Shown: positions 17,401 to 22,324 of the stretch, in pieces
How the letters are laid out: each line of letters starts with the position of its first letter
Position numbering within the stretch: position 1 is the stretch's first letter
DNA from: a virus
Direction: 5' to 3' (one strand)
Virus record (IMG/VR): IMGVR_UViG_3300030108_003376
Coordinates: 1 to 23,092 of that record
DNA length: 23,092 nucleotides
Translations under genes and position numbers: made by a program
The notes under the pieces: generated by a model
What the model was told of the DNA's origin: nothing
Seen by the model: the letters and a program-made list of their open reading frames with translations, nothing else
Databases searched by the model: none

Positions 17401-18420
17401 GCTAATTACGCACCTAATAGGCCTTCTAACTGGGTTGGTGCTGCATCAAACTATAATCCATTAGCTGTAATTCCAGGCCCTTGTACTTATCCTGTTTTAG
17501 GTGATAATGGTGGTGGTACTAGTGGTGGAGGTGGTAGTGGAGATCCAACTAGTGTGCCTGGTTGTACAGATCCATTAGCACTAAATTATAATCCACTAGC
17601 TACATTTAATGATGGTTCTTGTGTTTATGGAACACCTACTGGTTGCGAGTTAGATAGACAAGGTCTTGTTTCATATGATGCTAACTTCCAAAATACTTAC
17701 GCTGGTGATTATCAGTTTATAACAAATGGTCACGCTGATCAATCAATATATTCAAATGTTGCTACAGGAAGTTGGAATGACGCTTTTGAAAACGCTCTTA
17801 ATGCTCATGGATTTGTTTTACAAACTCCAACAAACATTTCATCAACACCTGGTTATGGTCAATGGCATTGGTTTACTGGTTCTAATAATCCTAGTTTTAA
17901 TGTTCCAGTACCTACAATAGGTGCTAATCCTGGTACTCAGCCTGGTATTACGCTTAAGCTTGCCAACAATCAAGTGTCTGGAGTGAGTTATGCTAATCAT
18001 GTAACTGGTATTTATATGATTCCTCCTTACCATATGTGGGGCAGAACGTTTTTTATGGAAATAACATTTGGACCAAATTCTACTGCTGGTCAAAGCACTG
18101 GAAAAGGATATTTTGGTAATGGTGCTGATTTTAGAGTTGGAACAAGCGTAAATCCAATTACTTTAAGTAATATAATTTACACTACTGCACCAAACACAGA
18201 AATACTAATTAATAACATTGCGCCAAACAATAATTTTGTACCACCTGATGGTTATGTTATTGGTACGCCTTCAAGCCCATTTAATATAATTGTAGATTTA
18301 AACAGTTATGACCCACAAGCACCAACTGACGTGCCTTACGTAGTAATTTCTTTAGAAGGTGAGGAAGTACAAACGTTAAATATTAAACAAATTTGTTTTA
18401 TTGACATAAGAGATGTATAA
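8479..18420 (+). CDS. Giant tail hub/muzzle-like protein with adhesin-like C-terminus
   Basis: 3313 residues, far larger than usual hub proteins. The N-terminus (DLDERLVPNGEYRDALNIEV, residues 15-35) is a signature of tail-hub/'stabilization' proteins like P22 gp10 and the crAss-like muzzle. Further hub blocks are YQLGVAYIDEYGRETPVFSN (about 610), FKFFVKETSNEYYNLAMDRW (about 663), NPAIWETEPKEDVGLNIYYE (about 1578-1597), CEDKIFKILANKDALFNADG (about 1833-1855), RAYFTDKVRGQVLRLSQDG (about 1895) and SERAKGWTSFKSFAQEGG (about 2083). Residues about 905-1555 are a Gly/Asn-rich, poorly recognised middle. From about 2450 comes an array of Cys-rich repeats, two Ig-like domains (2653-2746, 2752-2888), three GC(M/T)D repeats and Pro-rich linkers. 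A final Cys-poor domain (3051-3313) is unrecognised and may bind the host. No signal peptide or membrane segment is seen. The stop codon lies inside the start region of the next gene. Confidence 0.78.
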   Translation: MPNLNRRFSSGRMNKDLDERLVPNGEYRDALNIEVATSDTSDMGTVQTVMGNLNMSLTTIDPNNISDFYCVGSVVNEQHDKIYWMLAGRNSDIIAEYDYKTQTTTPVVVDLFPAGTIPGNESGRVLNFDRAFLITGINIIENMLFWTDNHSEPKRIHIDRCKLGTPDFTSQTQLFVRDISTNNASVEYYAKGDLKHEHITIIKKSPPAPPILEMRNKLRVDQDPYGSNFATDFLIGITGNFTTDPGNPFFDADSNPIESLLVNFNTSGLFNQFPDFVIGDIINIYVGVDEAEDNNKFVRAEILSYDINTGAATLKILSGTKTIISTSGEWYVELEQAEPLFQFKFPRFGIRYKYEDGEYSSFSPFSQVAFLPQDFDYLPKEGYNLGMVNNLRFLAIRDFVHGQSIPDDVISVDILYKESNSPNIYTVKTIKRLENDWVPGFEPWSSSISGLDDVVANYSEWNAIGPKDTVGAANGLVPGQLTRGWTRITSEMIHAILPSNQLLRPYDNVPRIALAQEVVGNRLVYGNYLQNYNMFNRFAVQTKALEYFNEFNFGELDPESQISVDVKVSLSSKSAGENGQLLPEQSNPFYSYFNVYLPAKSIKTLRTYQLGVAYIDEYGRETPVFSNSTIDKASLYVEKIVADKKNRLQAQLFNTHPEWAKSFKFFVKETSNEYYNLAMDRWYDAEDGNIWISFPSSERNKIDEETFLILKKEHDNNNFVSSPARYKVIAIENEAPTFVKTSTLEQPTFIETKSVAPFDIGNGATGFPVIGGDTINLDSTALTGSGWDATLNLGINNPVNPSISIVIRDYDIRITGTGSGSNFSSNWYRLKSVAASGTDYVFTIFKEFESDVNVLSPNGLHTGYTGGGKIELRRRVIDNKPEFDGRFFVKIRRDAELENTIIKPVTSSINWQINNSMQVQYINPDSDFSKNAGLEGFFGVWDQSSIPEQAISLAARTASNPGTHVSFQATGGGLGQDYWELASHNTDSATNESSGWFIDKIEGFRRFPTTQHYFGQTNTDEWLTKAEHGNHGSGGGALSFFRYWGPAGYNWFGSPPSTNNGNAMNRYDMPVVMGTATHSSSDTGSYLNLNHSQGLFNVIGDANVNGPSYIGNGLTITTPGTNWVDSTFSDALEVGGQNTGGRKMNSEAIINNIDGFADNINQSVLRTGLNGYLQHVGDTFGFGTVGALPGNGGGVLPSLGIDGHPSAGGPNPDHTGLIKGVNSYQGTNIITISHAGVGGDVDGTDVDGKDAPSQGASVGDLVLAFAFGANQTGYTVKHVQDISFINALRTPGTAWRWAEDPGQVIYKTVDPNTVDLSGWGITSTEINVNFTGADPLDGEPGIGLYNYCSLGDWADSFMMWGDGGASGRYTRAAMVSQGAGSMPSQGGAVYVAGNTGGVGTIGQPQWKYSDAFTNPGADAVNRYYRVAESNNCGGWAVGNYLGPGFSTTTAAHGMWPMYVKDWWKSINRRRRFMIVAESYDAGLGLGETAPHHYLPTNDPNLTPHFTSATAVKPGPFTDPAPGIRSDGIYSGYNTGSGTVPFGPTIDGTTGAEKFPGSVTWQILSPYIDSDSEKYSSTNPAIWETEPKEDVGLNIYYEVGQIYPIELNEKTGEQFVGPIHPSIPLAPLNSKVNCYDPNPVSNPNGNFRGIQTGGAVLGLGAAADIRVESLQDNVLTLCDVDGGKLNTDVNPSATLPEPGDRLIFSRADGGKTETTVLGVNATTGEFVLDRALHNYKVTLPWHNCYTFGNGVESDRIRDDFNQVTIDNGPKASATLEEPYEEERRGSGLIYSGIYNSMSGVNNLNQFIQAEKITKDLNPIYGTIQKLHTRDTNLVTLCEDKIFKILANKDALFNADGNSNVTATDRVLGATTPFLGDFGISQNPESFVAESYRAYFTDKVRGQVLRLSQDGITPISDAGMGDWFSDNLKLANRLIGSYDEKKDEYNLTLDHKEYPLAQPVQVIDNFLIEIEAFTPDAPPGVIADYEPTGNILAPITVGITTGMVLNGPGLAPNTIVTSVTPNNNRLVLTVNPAPTTADVSPLLGPAAANQFARWFTHVALGIFPEPVSNYSNISGNYDTTVSFSERAKGWTSFKSFAQEGGVSLNNTYYTFKGGHLHEHHVESQPRNNFYSIPGGQQFQYDSSIEVLFNEAPDVVKSFNTLNYEGTQSRITPDIENSGEYWDNYLHTGWYVSNMLTNLQEGGMQEFKEKEGKWFSQIKGVTTEWLDDGKAGNIDTREFSYQGIDEADAIQTTYGGYTSYDCRPLATATCGAGVNIGIGQGVTPGSRQLIQISELLSGVDNWVTGASNPSYSPIHLFGPMIMWLVDNAPDDLISDYAFEFLDTSGVISGVAGVSTTAYWFFGSSDDFSLESLFPVPSHYAPPTNLKIRRCREFMDYLNLNSSADFREGRYTDYTTYMVTGDLNDVTVTNTPGPNTREIYSQSQFWIGQGGSVYGGFCTEANTIINPQGYHCVELQNQNGQYSTLSACESVCGLNEETYECVNGSCIDPGDGSGSYTTYCDCVNATLCCDEGAAYTYDCQNITPPTPIIYGCMDDGITTDPYITRDRPSNFVGQANNYYPQANAPDCSCDYFSTPPPPVTWDCSGPNGTTYNGVYYQPYTCYDPGNGQGQYNDTSASSTNYPNPLAQCQSGCQPQPCDPSNYYTVNNISVINTNTNDGCVTGQISVALSSMVNDVVVEIQDLSGVAITSQTLIAPAASYVFANLADGDYNVNIYDVVDNCGDFYSVSISCTQSPSCDTQNFGASAITTQNFFATDCGDNGTLLQDGIVQLTVPNNGYGQSSGTYTITSIEAVYVNQSGLTASNNITQFVSVNGFAIANYTANIGTASVQLDGIQFTLNQGNSIASFPNGYEFLITIQDSNGCNLTLTAVIACDEPPPPPLPEYDCTIVGSSGFQCVQASGGFFSNSLAAVSINPQTNNPFASPLLMCQYYVSQNLPPCQTITPVDPDPIVGCMDDGTPANYAPNRPSNWVGAASNYNPLAVIPGPCTYPVLGDNGGGTSGGGGSGDPTSVPGCTDPLALNYNPLATFNDGSCVYGTPTGCELDRQGLVSYDANFQNTYAGDYQFITNGHADQSIYSNVATGSWNDAFENALNAHGFVLQTPTNISSTPGYGQWHWFTGSNNPSFNVPVPTIGANPGTQPGITLKLANNQVSGVSYANHVTGIYMIPPYHMWGRTFFMEITFGPNSTAGQSTGKGYFGNGADFRVGTSVNPITLSNIIYTTAPNTEILINNIAPNNNFVPPDGYVIGTPSSPFNIIVDLNSYDPQAPTDVPYVVISLEGEEVQTLNIKQICFIDIRDV
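15874..15942 (+). repeat. Cys-rich repeat, copy 1
   Basis: Encodes residues 2466-2488 of the giant tail protein: Y-H-C-V, then a Gly-Gln-Tyr turn, then STLSACESVC. It is one of four related units sharing an aromatic-x-Cys start, a Gly-x-Tyr/Phe centre and a C-terminal Cys pair or single Cys. The unit looks like the Y-x-C...DPGxGxGxYST..C...C repeats I recall from marine Bacteroidetes phage tails. Confidence 0.6.
15961..16053 (+). repeat. Cys-rich repeat, copy 2
   Basis: Residues 2495-2525 of the giant tail protein. It begins YECVNGSCIDPGDGSGSYTT, the fullest form of the unit, and ends with four further Cys (CDC...CC). Eighteen bases separate it from copy 1, so the first two copies are tandem. 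Confidence 0.6.
16117..16239 (+). repeat. GCMDDG repeat, copy 1
   Basis: Residues 2547-2587 of the giant tail protein. It starts GCMDDG, contains DRPSNFVGQANNYYPQA and ends PDCSCDY. It is a long variant of the Bacteroidetes GC(T/M)D..A.NYNP.A...GSC repeat, with an extra RPSN(F/W)VG segment shared with the copy at 17377. Confidence 0.7.
16321..16422 (+). repeat. Cys-rich repeat, copy 3
   Basis: Residues 2615-2648. It begins YTCYDPGNGQGQYND and ends NPLAQCQSGC, aligning with copies 1 and 2 but with a longer Ser/Thr/Asn-rich spacer before the last Cys pair. It follows the first GCMDDG repeat and a Pro linker, and directly precedes the Ig-like pair. Confidence 0.58.
17203..17340 (+). repeat. Cys-rich repeat, copy 4 (diverged)
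   Basis: Residues 2909-2954. It begins FQCVQASGGFFSNS and ends ASPLLMCQYYVSQNLPPC. It keeps the aromatic-x-Cys-Val start and the ...PL..CQ end of copy 3 but is longer. It comes after a Pro-rich linker that follows the second Ig-like domain. Confidence 0.5.
17377..17490 (+). repeat. GCMDDG repeat, copy 2
   Basis: Residues 2967-3004. It starts GCMDDGTPANY, contains RPSNWVGAASNYNPLA and ends GPCTY. It aligns along its whole length with the unit at 16117. Confidence 0.72.
17560..17628 (+). repeat. GCTDP repeat, copy 3 (short form)
   Basis: Residues 3028-3050. It reads GCTDPLALNYNPLA and then NDGSCVY, the classic form of a repeat widespread in secreted proteins of marine Flavobacteriia. A Gly/Ser linker separates it from the previous copy. 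It immediately precedes the terminal domain. Confidence 0.78.
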
Positions 18421-18421
18421 T

Positions 18422-20110
18422 ATGAATATAAATTTTGAACAAGACATATCGAGAAGCCCTGAAAGAAGAAGGCAGAGAGCAATAGCAAAAGGTATTGTTC
18501 CTGCTTCTGGGTATAATGATAATGAAAAAATTATTAAAAGTATTATCGTAGGTGATCAAGAGTATATGAATACATTAACTTCTTCAGGTGGTAATGTTCG
18601 TATAAAAATATCTGGTACTACTGACGCTATGTTTTCTATGACTATAGTTGATAGTTCTGGTTGTAATATGTTAAGAAAAGAAATAAAAAATGTTAAAATA
18701 GGTAACAAAGGTATTTACAATTTTTACCAAAACTTTCCTTCAATAAATTCTGTTAAAGGTTCAAAAGGTAAAATACCAAAAGAAACTTACACAATAACAG
18801 TTACGCCTAGCGCTGATACTAGTTTTTCTAATTATATAGATGCTAATCCTTACGTTACAACAATTGAACAGCGTGCTAAATCAAAAATAACAATTGCTAG
18901 ATATGAAAATGATATAACTGGTTTAACTTTTACAGGCTCTGCACAATCACAAACTGGCGAAGCAAATCAAGCTAGTAATTATCAAGGTTATACTGATATT
19001 AGTTTTCCTATAGCTGTTAAATATAGTAGTTATTCAGCTGGTAATATTTATGTTAAAAGCACTGACTTTAATACTAACGTTATAAAAAACAATACTATAA
19101 AAGGTATAGTTTACAGAGATGGTAAAACTGGTAAAAGTAATAATTATGAGTTTGGTATAGATTCAAACAATGATTATGTTGGCGGTGTTGTTAAAGATCT
19201 TGTTAGTAAAAACTTTGAAGAAAGAGTAAAAGATACTATAACAATAGGGTCAAAAGCTAGTTGGAGAATAGAACACGAAAAGTTTGTAGTACTTAGTTTA
19301 GATAAAGATGATAATGTTTTAAATTTTGATAATTGTAAAAATAATAAAACTAAAATATTTAAACTAAATAATACTTTAGATATTTTTCCTAACATGCAAG
19401 TAGTTGGAGATAATATAATAACTTCTGTAACATCTATAAGTACTTGTGGTGAAAAAGTAACTTTATCAGATGAATTAGTTATACAACCACACACTGTTTT
19501 AACTTTTATAAATAAAGGATCTGCTACTGTTACAGGCGTTGGTTTTGATAGAAAACCTGACAAAAAAACTATAGTTTTTAACAGAAGTGTTGATATACCA
19601 GATAGAACTGTAGTTACATTTGACGATGATACTTCTGCTGTAAGAGGAACTATATCTCAAGTAGGTAGTGGTAACACTGGTAATGGTGATGCTAACGACG
19701 TAGATTTAACGTGTACAGTTTCTATTAAGAAGTTTGGTAATAAACCTGAGTTAGTTTATGCTTTAGATATGAGTAAAATTATTTCTGTAAAACCAAACGC
19801 TTATAATCAAAGTGTTGTTACTGCTAAAAATACAACTATAGCTATAGATGTAATAAAGTTTGACACTGATGTTAACAGAACTAGCAAAATAGGCACTGTT
19901 GTTAGACCACCTAGTCATGGTACAGTATCAGCTTATAGTGTTAGTGATGACGCTTTTGCATACTTACCTAATAATAATTTTGTTGGTAGTGATTCATTTA
20001 CATTTACAATGAGTGATGGCACTAATACTAGTGATGAAAAAACAATTTTAATAGAAGTTTTAGAAGGTGCTTCTGGTATTTCAGAATCAGTAGGTCTTGG
20101 TGGTGATTAG
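18422..20110 (+). CDS. Virion protein with C-terminal Ig/cadherin-like domain
   Basis: A 562-residue protein. The frame also has an ATG at 18413, overlapping the previous stop, but the ATG at 18422 is preceded by TATAAT exactly as at 6290 and 8479, so I use it. The N-terminal part (NFEQDISRSPERRRQRAIAK) is charged. The body is Gly/Ser/Thr/Asn-rich beta structure with Ile/Val alternation, as in phage tail or fibre proteins. Residues about 470-550 form a recognisable bacterial Ig/cadherin-like domain (Big_9 type): TVVRPPSHGTVSAYSV, then FAYLPNNNFVGSDSFTFT and MSDGTNTSDEKTILIEV. Such domains act as spacers or carbohydrate-binding modules in adhesins and phage fibres. No Cys array like that of its upstream neighbour. 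It ends in TAG, the only TAG among the complete genes here, and a TAA follows seven codons later. A tail accessory or fibre role is likely but inferred. Confidence 0.68.
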   Translation: MNINFEQDISRSPERRRQRAIAKGIVPASGYNDNEKIIKSIIVGDQEYMNTLTSSGGNVRIKISGTTDAMFSMTIVDSSGCNMLRKEIKNVKIGNKGIYNFYQNFPSINSVKGSKGKIPKETYTITVTPSADTSFSNYIDANPYVTTIEQRAKSKITIARYENDITGLTFTGSAQSQTGEANQASNYQGYTDISFPIAVKYSSYSAGNIYVKSTDFNTNVIKNNTIKGIVYRDGKTGKSNNYEFGIDSNNDYVGGVVKDLVSKNFEERVKDTITIGSKASWRIEHEKFVVLSLDKDDNVLNFDNCKNNKTKIFKLNNTLDIFPNMQVVGDNIITSVTSISTCGEKVTLSDELVIQPHTVLTFINKGSATVTGVGFDRKPDKKTIVFNRSVDIPDRTVVTFDDDTSAVRGTISQVGSGNTGNGDANDVDLTCTVSIKKFGNKPELVYALDMSKIISVKPNAYNQSVVTAKNTTIAIDVIKFDTDVNRTSKIGTVVRPPSHGTVSAYSVSDDAFAYLPNNNFVGSDSFTFTMSDGTNTSDEKTILIEVLEGASGISESVGLGGD

Positions 20111-20136
20111 ATGGATAATAATATAAAATAATAAAT

Positions 20137-20559
20137 ATGCCTTTAATAGTTTTAAGATTTAATAGACCGCTAAACGTTTCCGTACAAGTTAACGACGTAG
20201 CTTATTTTTCAAACCCTGATCAAGTAGGTGTAAATGGTAATCCACAAGGTGGACCTTGGGCTGGTACAACTACGCCTCATTTAAAAAATGATCAAAATGA
20301 AATTATAAAAATAGGTATAATAACAAATATACAAGAAGCTGGTAACGTGTTTGTTTTAACATGTGATATGGCGCAAGATTTGTATAATCAATATTACGCA
20401 GATTTACAACCAGGTAGCTTTATAATGTTTAGTAAAGACAATAAAGCTAATATGGCTAACATGTTAGGTTATTATGCTTCCATAGAATATAGAAACAACT
20501 CCACTGATAAAGCAGAACTATTTGCTACCGGCGTAGACGTGCATGAAAGTAGTAAATAA
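20137..20559 (+). CDS. Small unknown protein of the tail region
   Basis: A 140-residue protein I do not recognise. It begins with a beta strand (MPLIVLRFNRPLNVSVQVND), has a Gly/Pro-rich loop (GVNGNPQGGPWAGTT), then two further strand-rich segments (IIKIGIITNIQ, VFVLTCDMA). A stretch suggestive of a ligand-exposed loop follows (YADLQPGSFIMFSKDNKANM), and the last part, MLGYYASIEYRNNSTDKAEL, is a strand pair or hairpin. It has one Cys, no signal peptide and no membrane segment. It is a compact single domain in the tail gene block and could be a minor virion component. The leader is TAAAATAATAAAT. Nothing in it identifies an enzyme. Confidence 0.65.
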   Translation: MPLIVLRFNRPLNVSVQVNDVAYFSNPDQVGVNGNPQGGPWAGTTTPHLKNDQNEIIKIGIITNIQEAGNVFVLTCDMAQDLYNQYYADLQPGSFIMFSKDNKANMANMLGYYASIEYRNNSTDKAELFATGVDVHESSK

Positions 20560-20603
20560 GTAGTAAAAAGTGTGACTATATTAGATATAAATTAAATTAA
20601 ATT

Positions 20604-20999
20604 ATGTCTAAAGAAATAGATTTTGGTTTTACAAAAATGTTAAAAGATCTTAATATTACCAAAGAAACACTAAACGCTATAACACACACTGGAGAAGTTA
20701 TAGAATTTAAAAGTAATTTTTATTATAAAAAAAAATCACTTATACACGGTTATGGAGTTTTTGCTTTAAAAGATATAAACAAAGGTAACATTATAGGTAT
20801 TGGTAGTATTGATAATAAATATAAAACTACACTTGGTAGATTTACAAACCATAGTGATTTAAACAACGCTATGTTTTATTATTTAAAAAATAATGACGTT
20901 GTTATGGTTGCTACTAAACATATAGATAAAGACACTGAAATACTTATAAATTATAGAGATCACGTGTTAAATAAAATTTACTTAAATGAAAATAAATAA
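20604..20999 (+). CDS. Compact SET-domain protein (putative lysine methyltransferase)
   Basis: A 131-residue protein carrying the SET-domain motifs in order: HGYGVFAL (48-55) with the Gly-x-Gly cofactor-binding turn, GRFTNHS (78-84) with the Asn-His pair, and DTEILINY (110-117) with the candidate catalytic Tyr117. Between them lie MVATKHIDKD (101-110) and the ALKDINKGNIIG (54-65) strand-turn typical of these folds. SET domains transfer a methyl group from S-adenosylmethionine to protein lysines. There is no post-SET Cys cluster. Residues 1-40 form a short helical lead. Length and motif spacing are at the small end for SET proteins, so activity is not assured. It lies in the late structural operon and overlaps the next gene by 14 bases. 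The target is unknown: a virion or a host protein are both possible. Confidence 0.8.
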   Translation: MSKEIDFGFTKMLKDLNITKETLNAITHTGEVIEFKSNFYYKKKSLIHGYGVFALKDINKGNIIGIGSIDNKYKTTLGRFTNHSDLNNAMFYYLKNNDVVMVATKHIDKDTEILINYRDHVLNKIYLNENK

Positions 21000-21471
21000 A
21001 AAAAATAATAACGAAGTTTCTACTAATTCGAGAGAAAAAATATTGAAACTTGAAGAAACTTTAATAAGTAATGCTGATGGTTTAAATATAGAAGGTACTG
21101 GCAAAGAAATAATGACTGACAGCAAAATAGCTCCAATAAAACATGATTTTGCAGACGAAGTTTATATAAGACAGATGAGCATGAAAAAAAATAGTATAGT
21201 AGTTGGAGCAATACATAAACATTTACATGTTTGGTTTTTATTAACCGGACACATTACAGTAGCTACAGAAGATACAACAGAAGATTATATAGCACCGTGT
21301 TATACAGTGTCAACGCCAGGTGTTAAAAGAGTTATACTTGCAAACGAAGACTCAATATTTGTAAACGTACACAAAAATCCTTCTAACACGCAAGATATAG
21401 ATCAATTAGAAAAAGATATAGTAGCTTTAAATTACGAAGAATATGAAGAGTATATTAATAAAAATAAATAA
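20986..21471 (+). CDS. Cupin-like protein overlapping the SET gene
   Basis: A 161-residue protein that starts inside the end of the SET gene, implying translational coupling. Residues 1-60 are charged and helical. Residues 66-132 look like a single cupin barrel: VVGAIHKHLHVWFLLTGHI (72-90) resembles cupin motif 1, with His77 and His79 as candidate metal ligands, and YTVSTPGVKRVILANEDS with NVHKNP (128-132) resembles motif 2, with Pro111-Gly112 and His129. The Glu usually found in motif 1 is missing (Val/Trp instead), so metal binding, if any, would use an atypical set. I do not see the HxD...H pattern of 2-oxoglutarate dioxygenases. Its role may be structural or small-molecule binding. Adjacent placement to the SET gene suggests a functional link, but that is inference. 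Confidence 0.68.
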   Translation: MKINKKNNNEVSTNSREKILKLEETLISNADGLNIEGTGKEIMTDSKIAPIKHDFADEVYIRQMSMKKNSIVVGAIHKHLHVWFLLTGHITVATEDTTEDYIAPCYTVSTPGVKRVILANEDSIFVNVHKNPSNTQDIDQLEKDIVALNYEEYEEYINKNK

Positions 21472-21474
21472 GAT

Positions 21475-22308
21475 ATGAGTTTTACTGTAGTAGCAATAGT
21501 AGGAGCAAGTGTAGCTGCAGCTGGCGGTATCGCTAAGCTTGGTATGAGTTTAGCTGGTAGAGGAGATAGAATAAGAGAGCAGAAAGCAGCTAAAAAAAGA
21601 CACTCTAAAATGATGCGTGAGTATGAAAAGCTAGACACTAGTAACATTTATGCTAATGTAAAAAATCCTTATGCAGATATAGAAACTGAGTTTGAAAATG
21701 TATATGAAGATATGACTGTTAATCAGCAGCAAGCACAGTTTGAAAAACAAATGGCACAACAGCAACAAGCTAATATAATGCAACAAATGTCTGGTGCTGC
21801 TGGTGGTAGTGGTATTGCTAGTTTAGCTCAAGCTATGGCTAACCAAGGTCAACTGCAGGCTCAAAGAGCTGGTGCTTCTATTGGTATGCAAGAGTCGCAA
21901 CAACAAGCAATGAAAGCACAAGGTGCTCAACAAGCTAGAGCTATGGAACAGCAAGCACTAAGAACTCGTATGGCTGGTGAAGGTCAAGCTCAAATGCAAA
22001 GATTAAGAGGTGAAGAACAAGCTAGAGGTTTAGAATATCAAAAAACAGGTACACTGCTTGGTATGTCACAACAAAGATTAGCCGCTGCTAATGAAGCTAG
22101 AAGACAAGCTAAAGAACAACAAATGGCAGCTGTTGGTGATATAGCTGGAGCTGGTATGCAAGTTGCTCAAATGGGAGGATTTGGAGGTGGTGGAGGCATG
22201 AACCCAAGCGATATGATGAGTGTAGATCCACGTTTAAACTTTGATGAAAATAATATTCCCAACGAAGTTAGTTTTGGAGGTACAACATACACAACAAGTG
22301 GAAACTAA
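21475..22308 (+). CDS. Gln/Ala-rich internal or ejection-type virion protein
   Basis: A 277-residue protein. Residues 5-30 are a Gly/Ala-rich hydrophobic stretch (VVAIVGASVAAAGGIAKLGM) that could insert in a membrane. Residues 70-230 are long Gln/Ala/Met-rich helices (NQQQAQFEKQMAQQQQANIM, GGSGIASLAQAMANQGQLQA, MQRLRGEEQARGLEYQKTGT). The C-terminus is Gly-rich (MGGFGGGGGMNP) then polar. The motif YEDMTVNQQQAQFEKQM followed by AAGGSGIASLAQAMANQ recurs, from memory, in internal or ejected virion proteins of marine podoviruses and crAss-like phages. An amphipathic membrane-active segment plus long helices fits a protein released with the DNA to help cross the host envelope. No enzymatic motif is seen. 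It directly follows the cupin gene with 3 bases between. Confidence 0.7.
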   Translation: MSFTVVAIVGASVAAAGGIAKLGMSLAGRGDRIREQKAAKKRHSKMMREYEKLDTSNIYANVKNPYADIETEFENVYEDMTVNQQQAQFEKQMAQQQQANIMQQMSGAAGGSGIASLAQAMANQGQLQAQRAGASIGMQESQQQAMKAQGAQQARAMEQQALRTRMAGEGQAQMQRLRGEEQARGLEYQKTGTLLGMSQQRLAAANEARRQAKEQQMAAVGDIAGAGMQVAQMGGFGGGGGMNPSDMMSVDPRLNFDENNIPNEVSFGGTTYTTSGN

Positions 22309-22324
22309 AAAATAAAAATAAATT

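Noticed and set aside
17726-17920. 64-codon frame on the plus strand within the tail gene
   Set aside because: It lies wholly inside the giant tail gene in another frame and has only generic hydrophobic composition.
20560-20603. Possible terminator or promoter between the 140-residue gene and the SET gene
   Set aside because: The 44 bases are A/T-rich with no stable hairpin and no recognisable Bacteroidetes promoter elements; nothing beyond a leader can be supported.
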